A stretch of DNA of 64,000 bases from Eustoma russellianum (lineage: Eukaryota > Streptophyta > Magnoliopsida > Gentianales > Gentianaceae): assembly GCA_036186865.1 (NCBI GenBank), contig AP025066.1:13596851-13660850 (forward strand). Reading direction: 5' to 3'. Shown one piece after another: positions 20,656 through 32,149 of the stretch (position 1 is the stretch's first letter; each line of letters begins with the position of its first letter). The position numbers and the translations under genes are program-made. The notes beneath the pieces were generated by a model, which searched no databases, had not been told where the DNA came from, and was given only the letters and a program-made list of their open reading frames with translations.

Positions 20656-21440
20656 GATCAATTAACCCCGGATCTGGAGCGGGTTAAGCTGGCCAGAAAT
20701 AAATGGTACCATAGGAATCTTCTTTCAAAACTGAAAACTTCTTTTCTTTGAAAGAGCTTTTTCATCATTCTTTGGCATAAAATCAGTTTCATAAATCATG
20801 TAAGTGACGATGATGCAATGTATGATATGCATTATGCGACTCATGAACAAATGCATCATAACATGCATGCACGGACTTGTCTTTTAAACTAAAAAAAACT
20901 GTCTAGCAATCACATTCTGTTCATACAGCCTCGTGCTCATCAATTTGTGCTCACATTTATAAACCCATACCATACATATGCATAATGAAAGCTTGGACAC
21001 ATGCTATAAAAATTTCGTAACATTCCGAAATGTCTAACGACCTCAAAACATCATACTATCATCAAAAGTACTGCTGAAATCAGCAGGGCAGTACCGCCTT
21101 ACCTCAGTTTTGTGGGTCATAAAACCTTATTCATTTTGATCCATCACCTGGAAAACATAGCTAATTCACCAAGGAACAACATTCATAAGGCTAAACATCA
21201 CATTCAAGCCTAAATAATCAAGATCGAAGCCTTACAACTTAAGACATTAAACTGTCCTATTTTCCAGTTTGTACCACTAACTTCAACTCAGTGGTTAACC
21301 ATCAAAATGGTGGTTTTGTGCTGATTTATTTACATGAACATGTACATCTATGCCTTAGGTAACTACCGTCATCTAATTACTTTCCCAAACTGGGTACATG
21401 CAGAAACTGGAATGACCAGTTGTATCACGAAATGAATTGT

Positions 21441-22390
21441 GACCAAACCACATATCCTTTTACCAAAATTCCAACTCACAGATGTCATAAACACATCAAG
21501 ATATCATCACACCAAAAATCAGCTCATTTGCACGTTCCTAAGGTGCATTTTCGAGCCACACAACTTACTACTCAAAACTTTCCTGTTCCAGCAACTCTGT
21601 TTGAGCAGTTTTACCAAGAACTTCATTAAAATAATCCACAACTCCTTTTACTAAAATTCCAACTCACACATTTCATAAACATATAAGGCTATCATCATAC
21701 CAAAAATTAGCCCATTTGAACACTCCTAAGGTCCCTTTTCAGGTCGTACAACAGACAATATTAATCTGTCCAGCTCCAGTAATTCTGTTTAACCAACTCT
21801 TACTAAGCATTTCATTTAGGACAAACCACAACTCCTTTTAATGAGATTCCAACTCACACATTTCATAAACATACAAATCTATCACCATAACAAAAATTAG
21901 CCAATTTGCACCTTCCTAAAGTTCGTTTTCAGGTCGTTCAACATGACATATAAAACTGCTCAGCTCCAGTGCTTCTGTTTGACCACTTCTTACTAAAAAC
22001 TTTATTAAGGACAAACCACAACTCTTTTTATTGAAATTCCAACTCACACATTTCATATACATATGAGGCTAACATCACACCAAAAATTAGCCAATTTAAA
22101 TGCTCTCTAAGATTCATTTTCAGGTCATGCAAAACGTCACACTGTTCTGCCCAGTTCCAGAAATTTCTTCTTGAGCAGTTTTACCAAAAGACTTATTAAA
22201 AACAAACCATAACTCTTTTTACTGCAATTCCAACTCTCACTCGTACTACACACACAGAGCTAGTGTCATGTCAAAATTTAGCTTAATTGAACTTTTCTAT
22301 GGTTCATTCTCAAGTCACACAATCAGCAATACAAATCTGCCAGCTCCAGTAGTTTCAGCACTTCTTCACCTTTTTATTGTTCAAGCATTC
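21441..22390. repeat. Tandem array, about 190-bp unit, five diverged copies
   Basis: The marker CCACAACTCCTTTTA followed by ATTCCAACTCACACATTTCA recurs at about 21447, 21639, 21827, 22016 and 22207. Each is followed by CCAAAAATTAGCC, then a TTTTCAGGTC motif and a CAGCTCCAG motif. Copies differ by many substitutions. Confidence 0.8.
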
Positions 22391-23464
22391 TTCCACCAAC
22401 TTCATTCATTAAGATGACTTACTATACATCAAATACACATTTAAACATAGTTATTTCAAGTCTCATAACTCATTTTAGGCTACCCATAACTCATACCAAC
22501 AGTCTTGCCATTTATGCTTAGAACATGTCACTTTTCATATCAACACTTTTCTTTACATCAACTAAGTTCATGTCTTGTTCTTAGAATCTTCAACTAAGAT
22601 TCATAACTTAAAAATGGCTAGTCATTCAAGCATGCACTTCACAAATAAGGCAAGATTGGCTAGAGTATACTTTCCTCTTTGAACCTTAGAGCTTTTCCTT
22701 AGCTTGAGCCATGGTTGAAATGGAGTGAAGTCTTTCTCCACTTCACACTTATAGCACGATTTTGGAAGGAGAAAAAGATGAACATTAGCTACTATCTTGA
22801 ATGAAGAATGGAGGTAGATTGAAGTTAGAATTCTTCTTACCAAAATGAATATTGAGATGAGCTCAAACCACCAAGATGTTAGCTCCTCTTAGTAGCTTGA
22901 AAAACATTAACCTAGTGACCATAAGAAGGTCACGTTTTTGGCATGACAAAAGGGTATCAATGTGAGTTTCATCCTTTGAAATATAGAACTCACTTAGAAG
23001 ATTCAACATGCACTTACCTAGATGAGTTCTTGGAGCTTGAAGATGAAGATAGCCTTGACACCCTTAAGCTTCACTATGGCCGAAAGTTTGATGATGATAG
23101 AGGAGTTGTCTAAGTGTTCAATGAGTCTTCAATGGTTTGTTTAGGAGAGTTCTTGAGAGTGTTCAAGACTTAGAAGATGAAGCTTCTTAGCATGAACTTG
23201 AAGATGAAAGGGAGCTTCTTGGATAAGTTGAAGACATCTTCATGGGGGAAGAAGGGGATGGGGGCGGCACATAGGGGGTCAAGGGGACAAGGATTCCCAT
23301 GCTTGCTTAGAAAGGAGAGTCTTCTTGTGTCTTGAATTTTGACCATTCTTTGTCCCCTTTTCTTTTCTTTTCTTTTTATTTTCTTGTGTTATATTTATTC
23401 CAAGACAACTTGTATTGTATTTCCTTTTGTTTATTTTATTTTATTTCTTAAATAAGAGTTTGTT

Positions 23465-23620
23465 AGTTTAGTTCAACTATAGTTACTTTAGGTCAACCAT
23501 AGTTACTTTTATGCCCACTATAGTTACTTTATACCAACTATAGTTACTTTATGCCAACTATAGTTACTTTATGGTCAACCTTGGTTACTTTACCCAACTA
23601 GAGTTATTTTCTTAACCTTG
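23465..23620. repeat. Tandem array, about 20-22-bp unit
   Basis: The unit CAACTATAGTTACTTTATGC is repeated about seven times with small changes. It contains the dyad AACTATAGTT. Confidence 0.8.
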
Positions 23621-24163
23621 TAGTAAATTTTTAAGTAACCATGGTAATCTTCAACCATGGGCCGATTTCTAGGCTTGGGTGACCCCCTTTTTACCATGCT
23701 TAATTTCCTTTTCTTATATGTGGATAATTGTCTCCTAATTAATTGATAGTTTCCCCTTTTTCTTGTCTTAAAATAAACTTAGGAAATTTTTAATCCCTCA
23801 TGGCTATAGGGCCGAAACTTAGTAGTAGTTGGGGGAAAATTGTCCATTACTTGCAACTCCTTAATTTTTTTTTGAGCTTATTTCAAAAAGGCCCTTAAGA
23901 TTATCATCTCTTATAATTTTGGGAAAAACCCTTTAAGGCCCTTTTTAAACCTTGTGGCCGAAATTTTCTTAAGCCTTTGGGAATGAATTGGTCACTTCAT
24001 ATAGTCCATAACTCACGCTTGAATTGATTATATCATTTGCTTATCATCCTAAAATGAAATAATCACTAAGAAAACTTAGTGAAAGACGCTTGAAAGATAC
24101 CACTTTATTAATTCACTTATATGAGTCTTCAAGTACTATACGACTTTTCGGCGTGGTACAACA

Positions 24164-24678
24164 GGTACCGCAATAGACAAAAACCCTTTGACAAACTTCC
24201 GGTAGTAACCGACCAAACCTAGAAAACTCCTCACTTTAGTCATGTTGGTCGGTCTGGGCCACTCAGTAATAGCCTCGATCTTCTTGGGATCAACAGAAAT
24301 TCCGTCCTCTGAGACCAAGTGTCCCAAGAAAGCAACACTCCTCAGCCAGAACTCGCACTTACTAAACTTAGCATATAGCTTCTTCTGCCTGAGGACCTCT
24401 AAAACCTCCCTCAAATGTGTTTTGTGTGACTTCTCATCCGGAGAATATACCAGAATATCATCAATAAAGACCGCCACAAACTTATCAAGCTGGTCCCTGA
24501 ACACCGTATTCATCAAGTCCATGAAGGCAGCATGAGCATTAGTTAGACCGAATGGCATCACCAAAAACTCGTAGTGTCCATATCTAGTGCGGAAGGCAGT
24601 CTTCGCTACGTCATCTACTTTAATCCTTAGCTGATGATATTCGGATCGAAGATCAATCTTAGAGAATACCTTAGCACC
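24164..24678 (-). pseudogene. pol: RT of element B, palm and thumb part
   Basis: Read on the - strand from 24678, directly after putative intron 2, the frame gives GAKVFSKIDLRSEYHQLRIK, then TRYGHYEFLVMPFGLTNAHAAF. Next comes the catalytic VAVFIDDILVYS, where FIDD is a normal Ty3/gypsy form of the active site. Then follow GHLVSEDGISVDPKKI and VRSFLGLVGYYRKFVKGF. The frame ends at IAVP, where D is inserted with TSD GGTAC, and continues at 9468. No stop lies in this part. Confidence 0.88.
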
Positions 24679-24755
24679 CTGAAAAATGTTAAAGTTGCAA
24701 AATTAATTGGAGAATTACATGATATGAATTGTGAGTTACATTGATTAAAAGGTAC
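24679..24755 (-). other. Putative spliceosomal intron 2 of element B, in RT (77 nt)
   Basis: On the - strand the upstream exon ends FNQLK (AAG), the segment begins GTACCTTTTA and ends AACATTTTTCAG, and the next exon begins GGTGCTAAGG (GAKV). Removal restores the conserved RT order exactly. At 77 nt it would otherwise shift the frame. It is strongly A/T-rich, as plant introns are. Splicing itself is inferred. Confidence 0.65.
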
Positions 24756-25596
24756 CTTCAACTGATTGAAGAGGTCCTCGATCCGGGGTAAAGGATACTT
24801 GTTTTTTATGGTGATCTTATTAATTCCCCGATAATCAATACAGAGTCTCATGCTATCGTCCTTCTTCTTTACGAACAAGACCGGAGCTCCCCAGAGCGAG
24901 ACACAGGGCCGAATGAACTTCCGGTCTAGTAACTCCTGCAGGTGTTCTTTCAGCTCCTTCAGTTCAGCTGGAGCCATCCTGTACGGTGCCTTCGATATTG
25001 GTGCAGCACCGGGCAGCAAATTAATCTCAAATTCTACCCCCTACTGGGCGGTAGTCCTGACAGCTCATTGGGAAATACATCCTTATACTCGTTCACCACT
25101 GGTATCGAATCCATCGAGGGTACCTCTTTTTCAACACCAATAGCATATACAAGAAAACATTGATTACCTTTTCTCAATGCCCTATGCGCCTGCACTGCAC
25201 TCATGTAAATCTTCTTGGGCGCCTTATGCAACTTGAAATCCCCCTAAAAGATGGTTTCCTGGTTGCTCTGCGTCTGCATGCTAACCTGCCTCTGACGACA
25301 GTCGATCGTGGCCTGATACTTAGCTAGAAAGTCCATACCCAAAATAACATCAAAATCTTGCATCTGGATGGGAATTAGAGTAGCAGTGAATTCTAGCTCG
25401 TTAATATCCAACGGACAATCCTTGAACTGATAGTGGGATACAAACACCTGGTCGTTGGCGGTTTGAACCCGGTAGAGAATCTCCAGCCATTCAAGTAGAA
25501 TATTCAGACTTTTAACAAACCTCCTGGCGATAATTGAATGACTAGCCCCACTATCGAAAAGAACGTAGGCTGGGACCTTGTTAATCAAAATATCAC
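24756..25596 (-). pseudogene. pol: Protease and RT N-terminus of element B
   Basis: From 25596 the frame gives DILINKVPAYVLFDSGASHSII, with the aspartic protease site DSGA, and later VILGMDFLAKYQATIDCR, the second conserved protease block. A TAG at 25244-25246 breaks the frame, which then continues through the linker (VVNEYKDVFPNELSGLPP). A small deletion in a G-run near 25035 shifts the frame. RT then begins at about 25028 (LLPGAAPISKAPYRMAPAE, then WGAPVLFVKKKD and RLCIDYRGINKITIKNKYPL). The exon ends at LFNQLK before intron 2. Confidence 0.85.
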
Positions 25597-25688
25597 CTAA
25601 CATATGCGGGGTTATACATATAGCACTTAATCACAATAAGAAAATGAATTCAAAGCAACTGAAACTCAAACACTTAATTAAGATGTAC
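25597..25688 (-). other. Putative spliceosomal intron 1 of element B, between gag and protease (92 nt)
   Basis: On the - strand the gag exon ends DDVVAG in the middle of a Gly codon. The segment begins GTACATCTTAATT and ends CATATGTTAG, and the next exon completes the codon and gives DILINKVPAYVLF. Related gypsy polyproteins have this VAG-x-ILI join without interruption. The segment is T-rich, contains stops in the gag frame, and is not a multiple of three. Splicing is inferred. Confidence 0.6.
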
Positions 25689-26835
25689 CTGCTACGACGT
25701 CGTCGGTCTCCTCGACGTCGGCGTGTGTCATGACATGTACTAAGGCATTAGTCTTCGGCCTCGCTTTCTGCTGTGTCTAGCTCTGCTGTGGTGGGGATGC
25801 CTGTCCATGCGCGGGGCAGTCTCTGGCAAAGTGCCCTGGGGTGCCGCATCTGTAACAAACGTCCCTGGTCCTCCAGCACTGACCCGGATGAAAGCGCCCA
25901 CAATGGACACATGGTGTAGTGGGTGCCACCTCCCTCACTGGTTGTGCATCTGTCAACGCTGGTCTCTTGATGGCTAGGGGATGAGTAAACTGTCTCTACT
26001 ACTGCGGTGGTCGAAAAGAGCTTCCCGGCTGCTGGCAGCGGGGCACCTTCAGCCATCTCCTGGGTCTCCCAGAACGATACTCCTCTCGTGGCCGCTTCGT
26101 TCGGTTGTCTACTGCACCCCTCTTGAGGTCACCCTCAACATTCCGGCATACCTCAAGTAGATCCTCAAGGGTCCCCGGTCTGGCACCAATAATCAAGGAC
26201 TGAATGCGAGGGCTTAGTCCAGTCTTGAATTTAGACATCTTTTCCCTCTCGTTATCCATAATGGAAGGCATATATCTCCCTAGCGCATAAAATCTCTCCG
26301 AGTATTGGTCCACGGTCATGGACCCCTGAGTAAGTAGCTGGAACTCAGTCATCCTCCTCTGTATAGAACTCTCAGGAATGTAGTGCCTCTGATACTCTTA
26401 TCGGAACTGGGTCCAAGTCAACTGTGGGGTCAACCAGCGCTGCACACTAAGCCACCATCCCCTAGCATCACCCTCAAGAAATGAAACGGCCACCTCCACC
26501 TTCAGGTCATCGGGAACCTGCAATAACCTCAACTTCTCGGTCACATTAAGGAACCAGATCTCGGCCTCCCCTAGCCGTGTAGTGCCCCTAAACAACGGTA
26601 CTTGGGAATGCTGCATCTCCCTATAAAAGAATCGAAGTCCTGGGGGTGGTGGTGGTGGAGGCTGCTGCTGCTGCTTCTGCTTCTGCTGCAGGTGAGCCAT
26701 CTATACCTGCTGCTGAGCCACCAAGGTAGTCAGGGTGACTAGGGTATCAGCAAGAACTTGGGGGATGGCCCCCTGACCTCGCTGGTCATCACCGTCGTGC
26801 CCTCCATTACCTGCTGGCTCACGTCTTGGAGGCAT
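25689..26835 (-). pseudogene. gag: gag of element B (broken by stops)
   Basis: The start at 26835 gives MPPRREPAGNGGHDGDDQ. A Gln/Pro-rich stretch follows, then the retrotransposon Gag domain (AEIWFLNVTEKLRLLQ, FLEGDARGWW, FQLLTQGSMTVDQYSERF) at about 26600-26200. Two zinc knuckles, CVHCGRFHPGQC and CYRCGTPGHFARDC, lie at about 25915-25830. The frame is otherwise constant but carries stops at 26701-26703, 26398-26400, 25996-26001 (two) and 25777-25779, four of them TAG where Gln (CAG) fits. It ends at putative intron 1, in the same frame as the protease after removal. Confidence 0.85.
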
Positions 26836-28436
26836 TTTCCTGGAGTTCGAGTTTATAAAAAGTGTGTAGGTTAGTCAAAAATAAATTAAATAGTTGGTCG
26901 CGAAGTAAAATGGCAATTAAAAAGAGAAGCTCACCATCGGCACACACATCCCTTAACCTGATCATAACTTAGGTCTACTTTGTAAGACCCTGAAAGGCAC
27001 CACTAGAAGGGGTGGTTGAATAGTGGGTGTGGAAAATTTTGTTTTTAAAATTTTTTTACTCCAAAAACCCAACTTCTGAAAACAATTTCTGTATTCAGGA
27101 CCTGTTTTGCGACGTTTGAAAAACTAGGTTACAAGTCTTTAAAAATTGTGAAATTTGGAGATATCTTAGTCTCAGATGTTCTGAGTATCTCCTAAGAATT
27201 TATGATCAAAATTCAACCTTCAACCCCTTGAAAAATTGTTAGTGGTCAGATTGCGCAAATCTGCCAGAAACGGTAGTCTGATTTAAAAACTTTATTCCGA
27301 TTAAACCGTGGCTCCAAATGGTCTGAAAATTTAATGAAAAACCCGTTACTATGTGTATTTATTTGGGTTGAAACAGTTTTGAAAAATTTCTTTAGGAAGT
27401 TAGTCAAGTACATTCAAAGTCTCAACCTTTCCAAGCCTGAAAATCAGACTGCAATACTCTCAGAACTATTGACGTTTGAATGACTTATACTTGTCCAAAA
27501 GGGTTGAAACTTGCGCCAAATGAAACTTAAAACATGTGGCTATGTTTCTGGTAATGTTCGTGATTTTTGAAATTTGTTTGTATTTTTAAGATCACGATGA
27601 AAATGATGCACTTTGCAGGAAACTGAAAGTAAAGTGCTGAAAAGTGGAGAACACAAGGAATTTTATACTGGTTCGGTTAAATCAACCTACTCCAGTCTTT
27701 GAGGACACCTTCTTTAGTTATCACTAAACAAAATAACACCTTACCACACAGGGTTGATGGAGTTATACACTAACTCCAACCCTTTACAAACCTTACAAGC
27801 AATCACAATGATCACAAACACCACCACCGAGTGGATGAAGGTTTGATCACACCTTGATCAACCTTTTACAACTATATGGCGTGTATGGTGGTTTATATGA
27901 AGCCTATACAATATGTATGAATATGGATACAATAGGCTTTGAAAGAGAAAAAGAAGAAAGAAGTGTAGAAGAAGAGAATAGAAGACACTTTTGCACTTTT
28001 GAACTTGTGAGACTTGTCTTGTATTTTTTACTACTTCTTCTTCATTTTATCTAGCCTTGGCTGCCCCCTTTTTGCTTGTCTTCCTCTTGGAAATTATCTT
28101 TTAAGTCCCTGGAAGAATACCTTGTATAATTTTGACATCAACTTGCTTACTTGGAAACACTTCATTGGATGATCATCTTGGCCTTGCTAATGTGCCACAT
28201 TATTCATAAAAACATTGCCAATTATCTCATAATCAATCCCACATAATTTGGAAAACAAATTGGTCTCATTCATGACCATAAAATCGGCCACCTCATTCTA
28301 CACATGCTGAAATTTTTAGCAGGTGCAATATTCAAGACATATTCAAAATATTGCCGTATTAGTATTATATCAATCCCTTGAATATTGAGAAGCAAATTTA
28401 TCGCCATTAAGCTTAAAAAATTTGGCCATTATAGCA

Positions 28437-28463
28437 CACACATGCTGAATTTTCAGCATGTGT
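28437..28463. promoter_or_regulatory. Hairpin dyad in solo LTR H
   Basis: ACACATGCTGAA and TTCAGCATGTGT are inverted arms around a short centre. The dyad is the same as in the LTRs of E and G. Confidence 0.65.
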
Positions 28464-29351
28464 CATATATGTGACATAGTTTGAAACATTACCTTGTGTA
28501 GCTCCCTTCTTTATGTCACTAACCTTGTATGCTCCAATCTTGACCAATCAAGATGCCAACTAAGCTCCACATATGTTCCATCAAGGTTGAGCTAGGCATG
28601 TGACTAGGCTTGAACATGTGCTGAATTTATTTTGCAAACTTTGTAAAATAATGCACAATAATTATACACATATGGTATATTCCAATCAGCCCTAAATTGA
28701 ATATTCTAGAACACTTTCGAATTTATTGAATATGTAAAAAGTTTCTAGATACATGTTATATATCATGTCAAAAACGTTCCATGAGTCGTGTTCGTAGAAA
28801 ATCAAATTTCTGACTTTTGTCGATTACGCAATTTTTCTCCGATTAAATTCAAACTTTTTTGCACATGTTATATATATTATGTCACACATAATATACATAG
28901 AATAACTTGAATATTTATCTCTAAAGACTGAATTAAGTGGCGCCCCATGTGCTTAAAAAGATGAATTTGGAATCTCCACAATTTGGCCTTAATTGGGGGT
29001 GATTTGTGTGTGCCAACATGGAATGATTTTATGGTTGAATATACCATGTAAGCCACAAAATTTGTGGCCACTTTTGAAGTGTAGGGGCTGGCCATCTATA
29101 TATGGCAATTACGTGACACGTTGGCGAAGTTTCGGTTGTCACCCGATGTGACAATTTTTGGTTTAGAACCATGTAACGTATCATAATAATTTTGTCATCA
29201 CCATGACTTATATCGTATGATATAATACCTTAATATAATCATAAATATTAGGTAAATATAGCGGTGTAACGTTGACGTACGTTCGTAAAATATATAACGT
29301 GTCGGTAGTACGTTGGAATATATGTGTATAGTGCCTTTTAGAAAAACTCTG

Positions 29352-29357
29352 AATATA

Positions 29358-29409
<52 letters not shown>
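29352..29409. repeat. AT dinucleotide microsatellite in LTR H
   Basis: This is a run of TA/AT repeats with a short GTGTGT interruption near 29363. It makes spurious Ile/Tyr open frames on the - strand. Confidence 0.9.
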
Positions 29410-29410
<1 letters not shown>

Positions 29411-29874
29411 CGTGTGATAGAAAGATGTAGGGAGACTTTCCATTCTTCAATTTGTTGCCTTTGTGCCTTTTCCAAATATATCTTCATTTAATGAACTACT
29501 TAGTTCATTTAACTAAGCACTTCGCTTAATGAACTACTTTAGTTCATTAATGGTGGCACCTGAAAATAGTTTAAACACAACAAATATTTGTCATTTGATG
29601 TAAGATTTAAAGCTTCATGGCTTGTTAATACGGCAACATTATATATAAACTATATAAGGCAGGTTTCATGCAAAAAGGTGTCAAGTTATAAAACGTGTCA
29701 TGCATTTCTTTAGTACACGTTATTTAAATCATGCATTTTTGTGAATCACTCAAACTCCTTTTTCTCAAGATACTTCATTTATTAGGGGTATACTCGTCGT
29801 TTCTAGGAAAAGATCATAGCTTATGTCTAGGTGATCTAGTTAATCATGCGTTTCCGAGGCGGATCTGAAGCCGC

Positions 29875-29887
29875 GGATCTGATACCA
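29875..29887 (-). other. Primer-binding site of element B
   Basis: On the - strand TGGTATCAGATCC starts two bases after the end of B's 5' LTR. It matches the initiator tRNA-Met PBS with one or two changes and fixes the orientation of B. Confidence 0.8.
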
Positions 29888-29889
29888 CT

Positions 29890-32149
29890 TGTAGCGCCCC
29901 GCTTCCGAACCTTAGCATCGGGAACAGTGCACTTGCCGTATCTCGCTAAGGACAATACAAATCGTTGAATCAATTTTCAACATGTCCAAAGAGACGTAGA
30001 AATTTTTTCCTCGCGGAAACGAAATACCATACATTGAATTCAACAAATAAAAGAAAATGTCACAATAGAATAATAAACAAGTCATGACAACGATATCAAA
30101 GCTAGCATCTAAAATCTATCTATCTAAACAGGGTAATGTCTGATGGAATCTCAAAGAAATAATAACTGGCAGCTGCAAGATCTCCACGTGTCCTAGATAC
30201 GACCGTCAGTCTGCCCAATCTACCGTATCTGCCCCGTCCTCAACAAAGACATAGTTGTAGACGTCCTCATGCTCACCTGGAGGAGGAGTAGGGGTGAGTG
30301 ACGGGGAAATCACTCAGTAGGAACCTGTCTCCAAGTAGTACAAGACGAGCATACAAAAATGATATAACACATAGCACATAGAACATGATATCACATAAGC
30401 ATATGAAAGAATGCGGAAAGATAATTCACTCCAGATAAAGAATGTGCAACAACATGATGCATGTCACACTATGCATGTCACACGCAACAAAGTCATGTCA
30501 CACGGAATGCCGATATCTCCACCGTGCAATGCATGAACCCGGGCCCTATTGAGTGGCTGTGGGTCGTACCCACCCACAGTCACCATATGGAGTGTGCATG
30601 GTCGCGCCATCATACACCATCCTGAGTGTGCGTTGCCCCGCCACCTTACACCATACTGAGCGTCCGTGACCCGTACGTCACGACCCGCCATAATGCAATG
30701 CATGTGCCATGAATGCAAAACACAATTGCCTGAGGCCCCTGGCCCATCCTTACCATCCTCCAGCACTCAAATCTAGGTTCATTTATTGGTCAAATGCTTA
30801 CTCCACATTGTTCGGCATCAAATGCACTTTTCCATGGCTTGTTTACATTTATCGTGCATTTTCTATATTTTCCTCATTTTTCACTTACTTATTTTTATTT
30901 ATTACCTAATTATCCTAATTAAATAAATTATCAAAGTTACTGTAATTTAATGAAAATAACCTAATTTCATTATTTTATAAATTCTGGAATTTATTTATAA
31001 TTTTCTGATATTTATTTATATTTTTCCTATAATTATTTCTATTTTAAAACGATTAAATAACATTAATACAATTTCAGAAATTCAAATTTTTTTATAACCA
31101 GGCAGGTCGCGTGCCTGCCTTGCCCCCAGGTCCATTTGCACGCGCAGGTCCAGCCCGCTAAGGGCTTGGCTGCAATACCATCTTTTTTTAGTTATCCGGT
31201 TAATTGGGCCGACATCAGCTAGCCCGATCCGTTGGCTATTCGGCCCGGTCCGCTAAGCCGCCAGCCCCCTTTTTTTATTTATTTAGTAAAATGGGATGGA
31301 CTACAGCCGCCAGCCAGCGGCCCATTAAGGCTGACCTGGTCTGCGCGCGCTGCAGGTCGGCCCTAATCGATTCTTTTTTGATATTGCATCTAGTGACACC
31401 AGGGTAGCGTGCGACCTCACGCCCGCACGTGAAGACCACGCGCAGACACTCTGGCAGCGCTTGAGGCGCACCTCCAGCCTCCAGCATTTGTTTTTCGACC
31501 CCGATCTATATTTTTGCCTATTTCCAGTTTATGGGAACCTAACCTAAGGCCAAATCAAAACGAAAAATCTCTATTCATGCAATAGTTTTACTATTTTGAT
31601 TATCAAATTTTTCCCTAAAATCAAATCCAAGTCACACAAACCAAACTACGCATTCAACAGTGTACGATAAACATGTATTTCACAGAATAATCATCATATC
31701 ATGGATTTCAACAAAGAAAACATCATAAACCCATAGATTACCACTCAAGCATGCCTGAGATTGTACCAATTGGAGGGGGAAAAGGGAACCTACCTGATTG
31801 CAGACAACTACGCTATTTCCAATAACTCTTGGGGTTTCTCTTCCTCTCTTCTCTTCTTCCCTGCCGCGTCCTCCAGCCTGCGTTCTCCCTCTCTCTCTCT
31901 TTTTTCAGCGTTTACTTTTGCCTCTGTTTTTGTGTAGTAACCAAAACCCTCCTGCCCACTATCTCATTTAATGCCAAGCCAGCGAGATTTTTGGGGGAAA
32001 CTAGTTCCCCCATATCTCTTCCCCTTTTATTTATTTTTTTTTAAATTTCTTTAATATTATCCTTTTTATTTCTTAAATACTTTTATTATTATTACCTTTT
32101 CTATTTTAATTATTTCTTTATTCCCTCTTCTTTTCCTTCGGTTATCACA
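29890..32149 (-). repeat. 5' LTR of element B (right copy)
   Basis: It runs TGTAGCGCCCC...GTTATCACA on the + strand, 2260 bp, and is homologous to 5078-7313 with many substitutions and small indels. It is followed by TSD GTTGA. It contains the 34-bp repeat array and the GC-rich block of the other copy. Confidence 0.9.

Larger units (their letters stand above)
9469..24163 (-). mobile_element. Element D: solo Ty3/gypsy LTR (about 4.7 kb without C), inserted in B
   Basis: The unit starts TGTGGCACCCCA and ends GGTACAACA, and is flanked by GGTAC at 9464-9468 and 24164-24168. The outer sequence is B's pol, which continues cleanly across it. Its left end parallels that of B's LTR (GTGCACCCGCCGTA, then a CTAAGGAGA block, and later GGGGTTGAGTGAC against GGGGTGAGTGAC). 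It is therefore probably an LTR of a related family in the same - orientation. I see no PBS, gag or pol, so it looks like a solo LTR left by recombination. Element C lies inside it, splitting it into 9469-9870 and 19822-24163. An alternative is a non-autonomous element with no coding region. Confidence 0.7.
19822..24163 (-). repeat. Main part of the LTR of element D
   Basis: No gene is seen in this 4.3-kb stretch. It begins where D's LTR resumes after C (GGGGGTTGAGTGACAAAG) and ends GTGGTACAACA before TSD GGTAC. It contains three separate tandem arrays (listed below), separated by A/T-rich sequence. No PBS or PPT was found. The short open frames inside it show no family motif. Confidence 0.65.
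26981..29770 (-). mobile_element. Element H: solo Sirevirus LTR in the leader of B
   Basis: This 2790-bp unit is the reverse complement of an LTR related to those of E and G. Its left end reads CCTGAAAGGCACCACTAGAAG (+ strand), the mirror of their 3' end, and its right end carries the mirror of their 5' end (GTGTCATGCATTTCTTT). TSD TACTT lies at 26976-26980 and 29771-29775. There is no internal sequence, so it is a solo LTR. It separates B's PBS from B's gag by 2.8 kb. Its terminal bases have decayed (TCTTGAG instead of TGTAGAG). Confidence 0.88.
5078..32149 (-). mobile_element. Element B: Ty3/gypsy chromovirus (Tekay-like), interrupted by D, C and H
   Basis: LTRs at 5078-7313 and 29890-32149, both flanked by TSD GTTGA, define the element. 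On the - strand the order is LTR, PBS, gag, protease, RT, RNase H, integrase, chromodomain remnant, LTR, which is Ty3/gypsy order. The integrase C-terminus (NVFHVSQLRRYILEPSH) and the chromodomain-like tail suggest the Tekay/Del chromovirus lineage; that lineage name is inference. The two LTRs differ at many positions and the genes carry stops and frameshifts, so it is not young. Three GT...AG segments that fit spliceosomal introns interrupt its coding frame. D (containing C) is inserted between RT and RNase H, and solo LTR H in the leader. Confidence 0.9.

Noticed and set aside
29198..29450. Ile/Tyr repeat open frames
   Set aside because: They come from the AT microsatellite in LTR H.
30464..30766. 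100-codon open frame on the - strand in B's LTR
   Set aside because: It covers the 34-bp repeat array and is present in damaged form in the other LTR. It has no motif.
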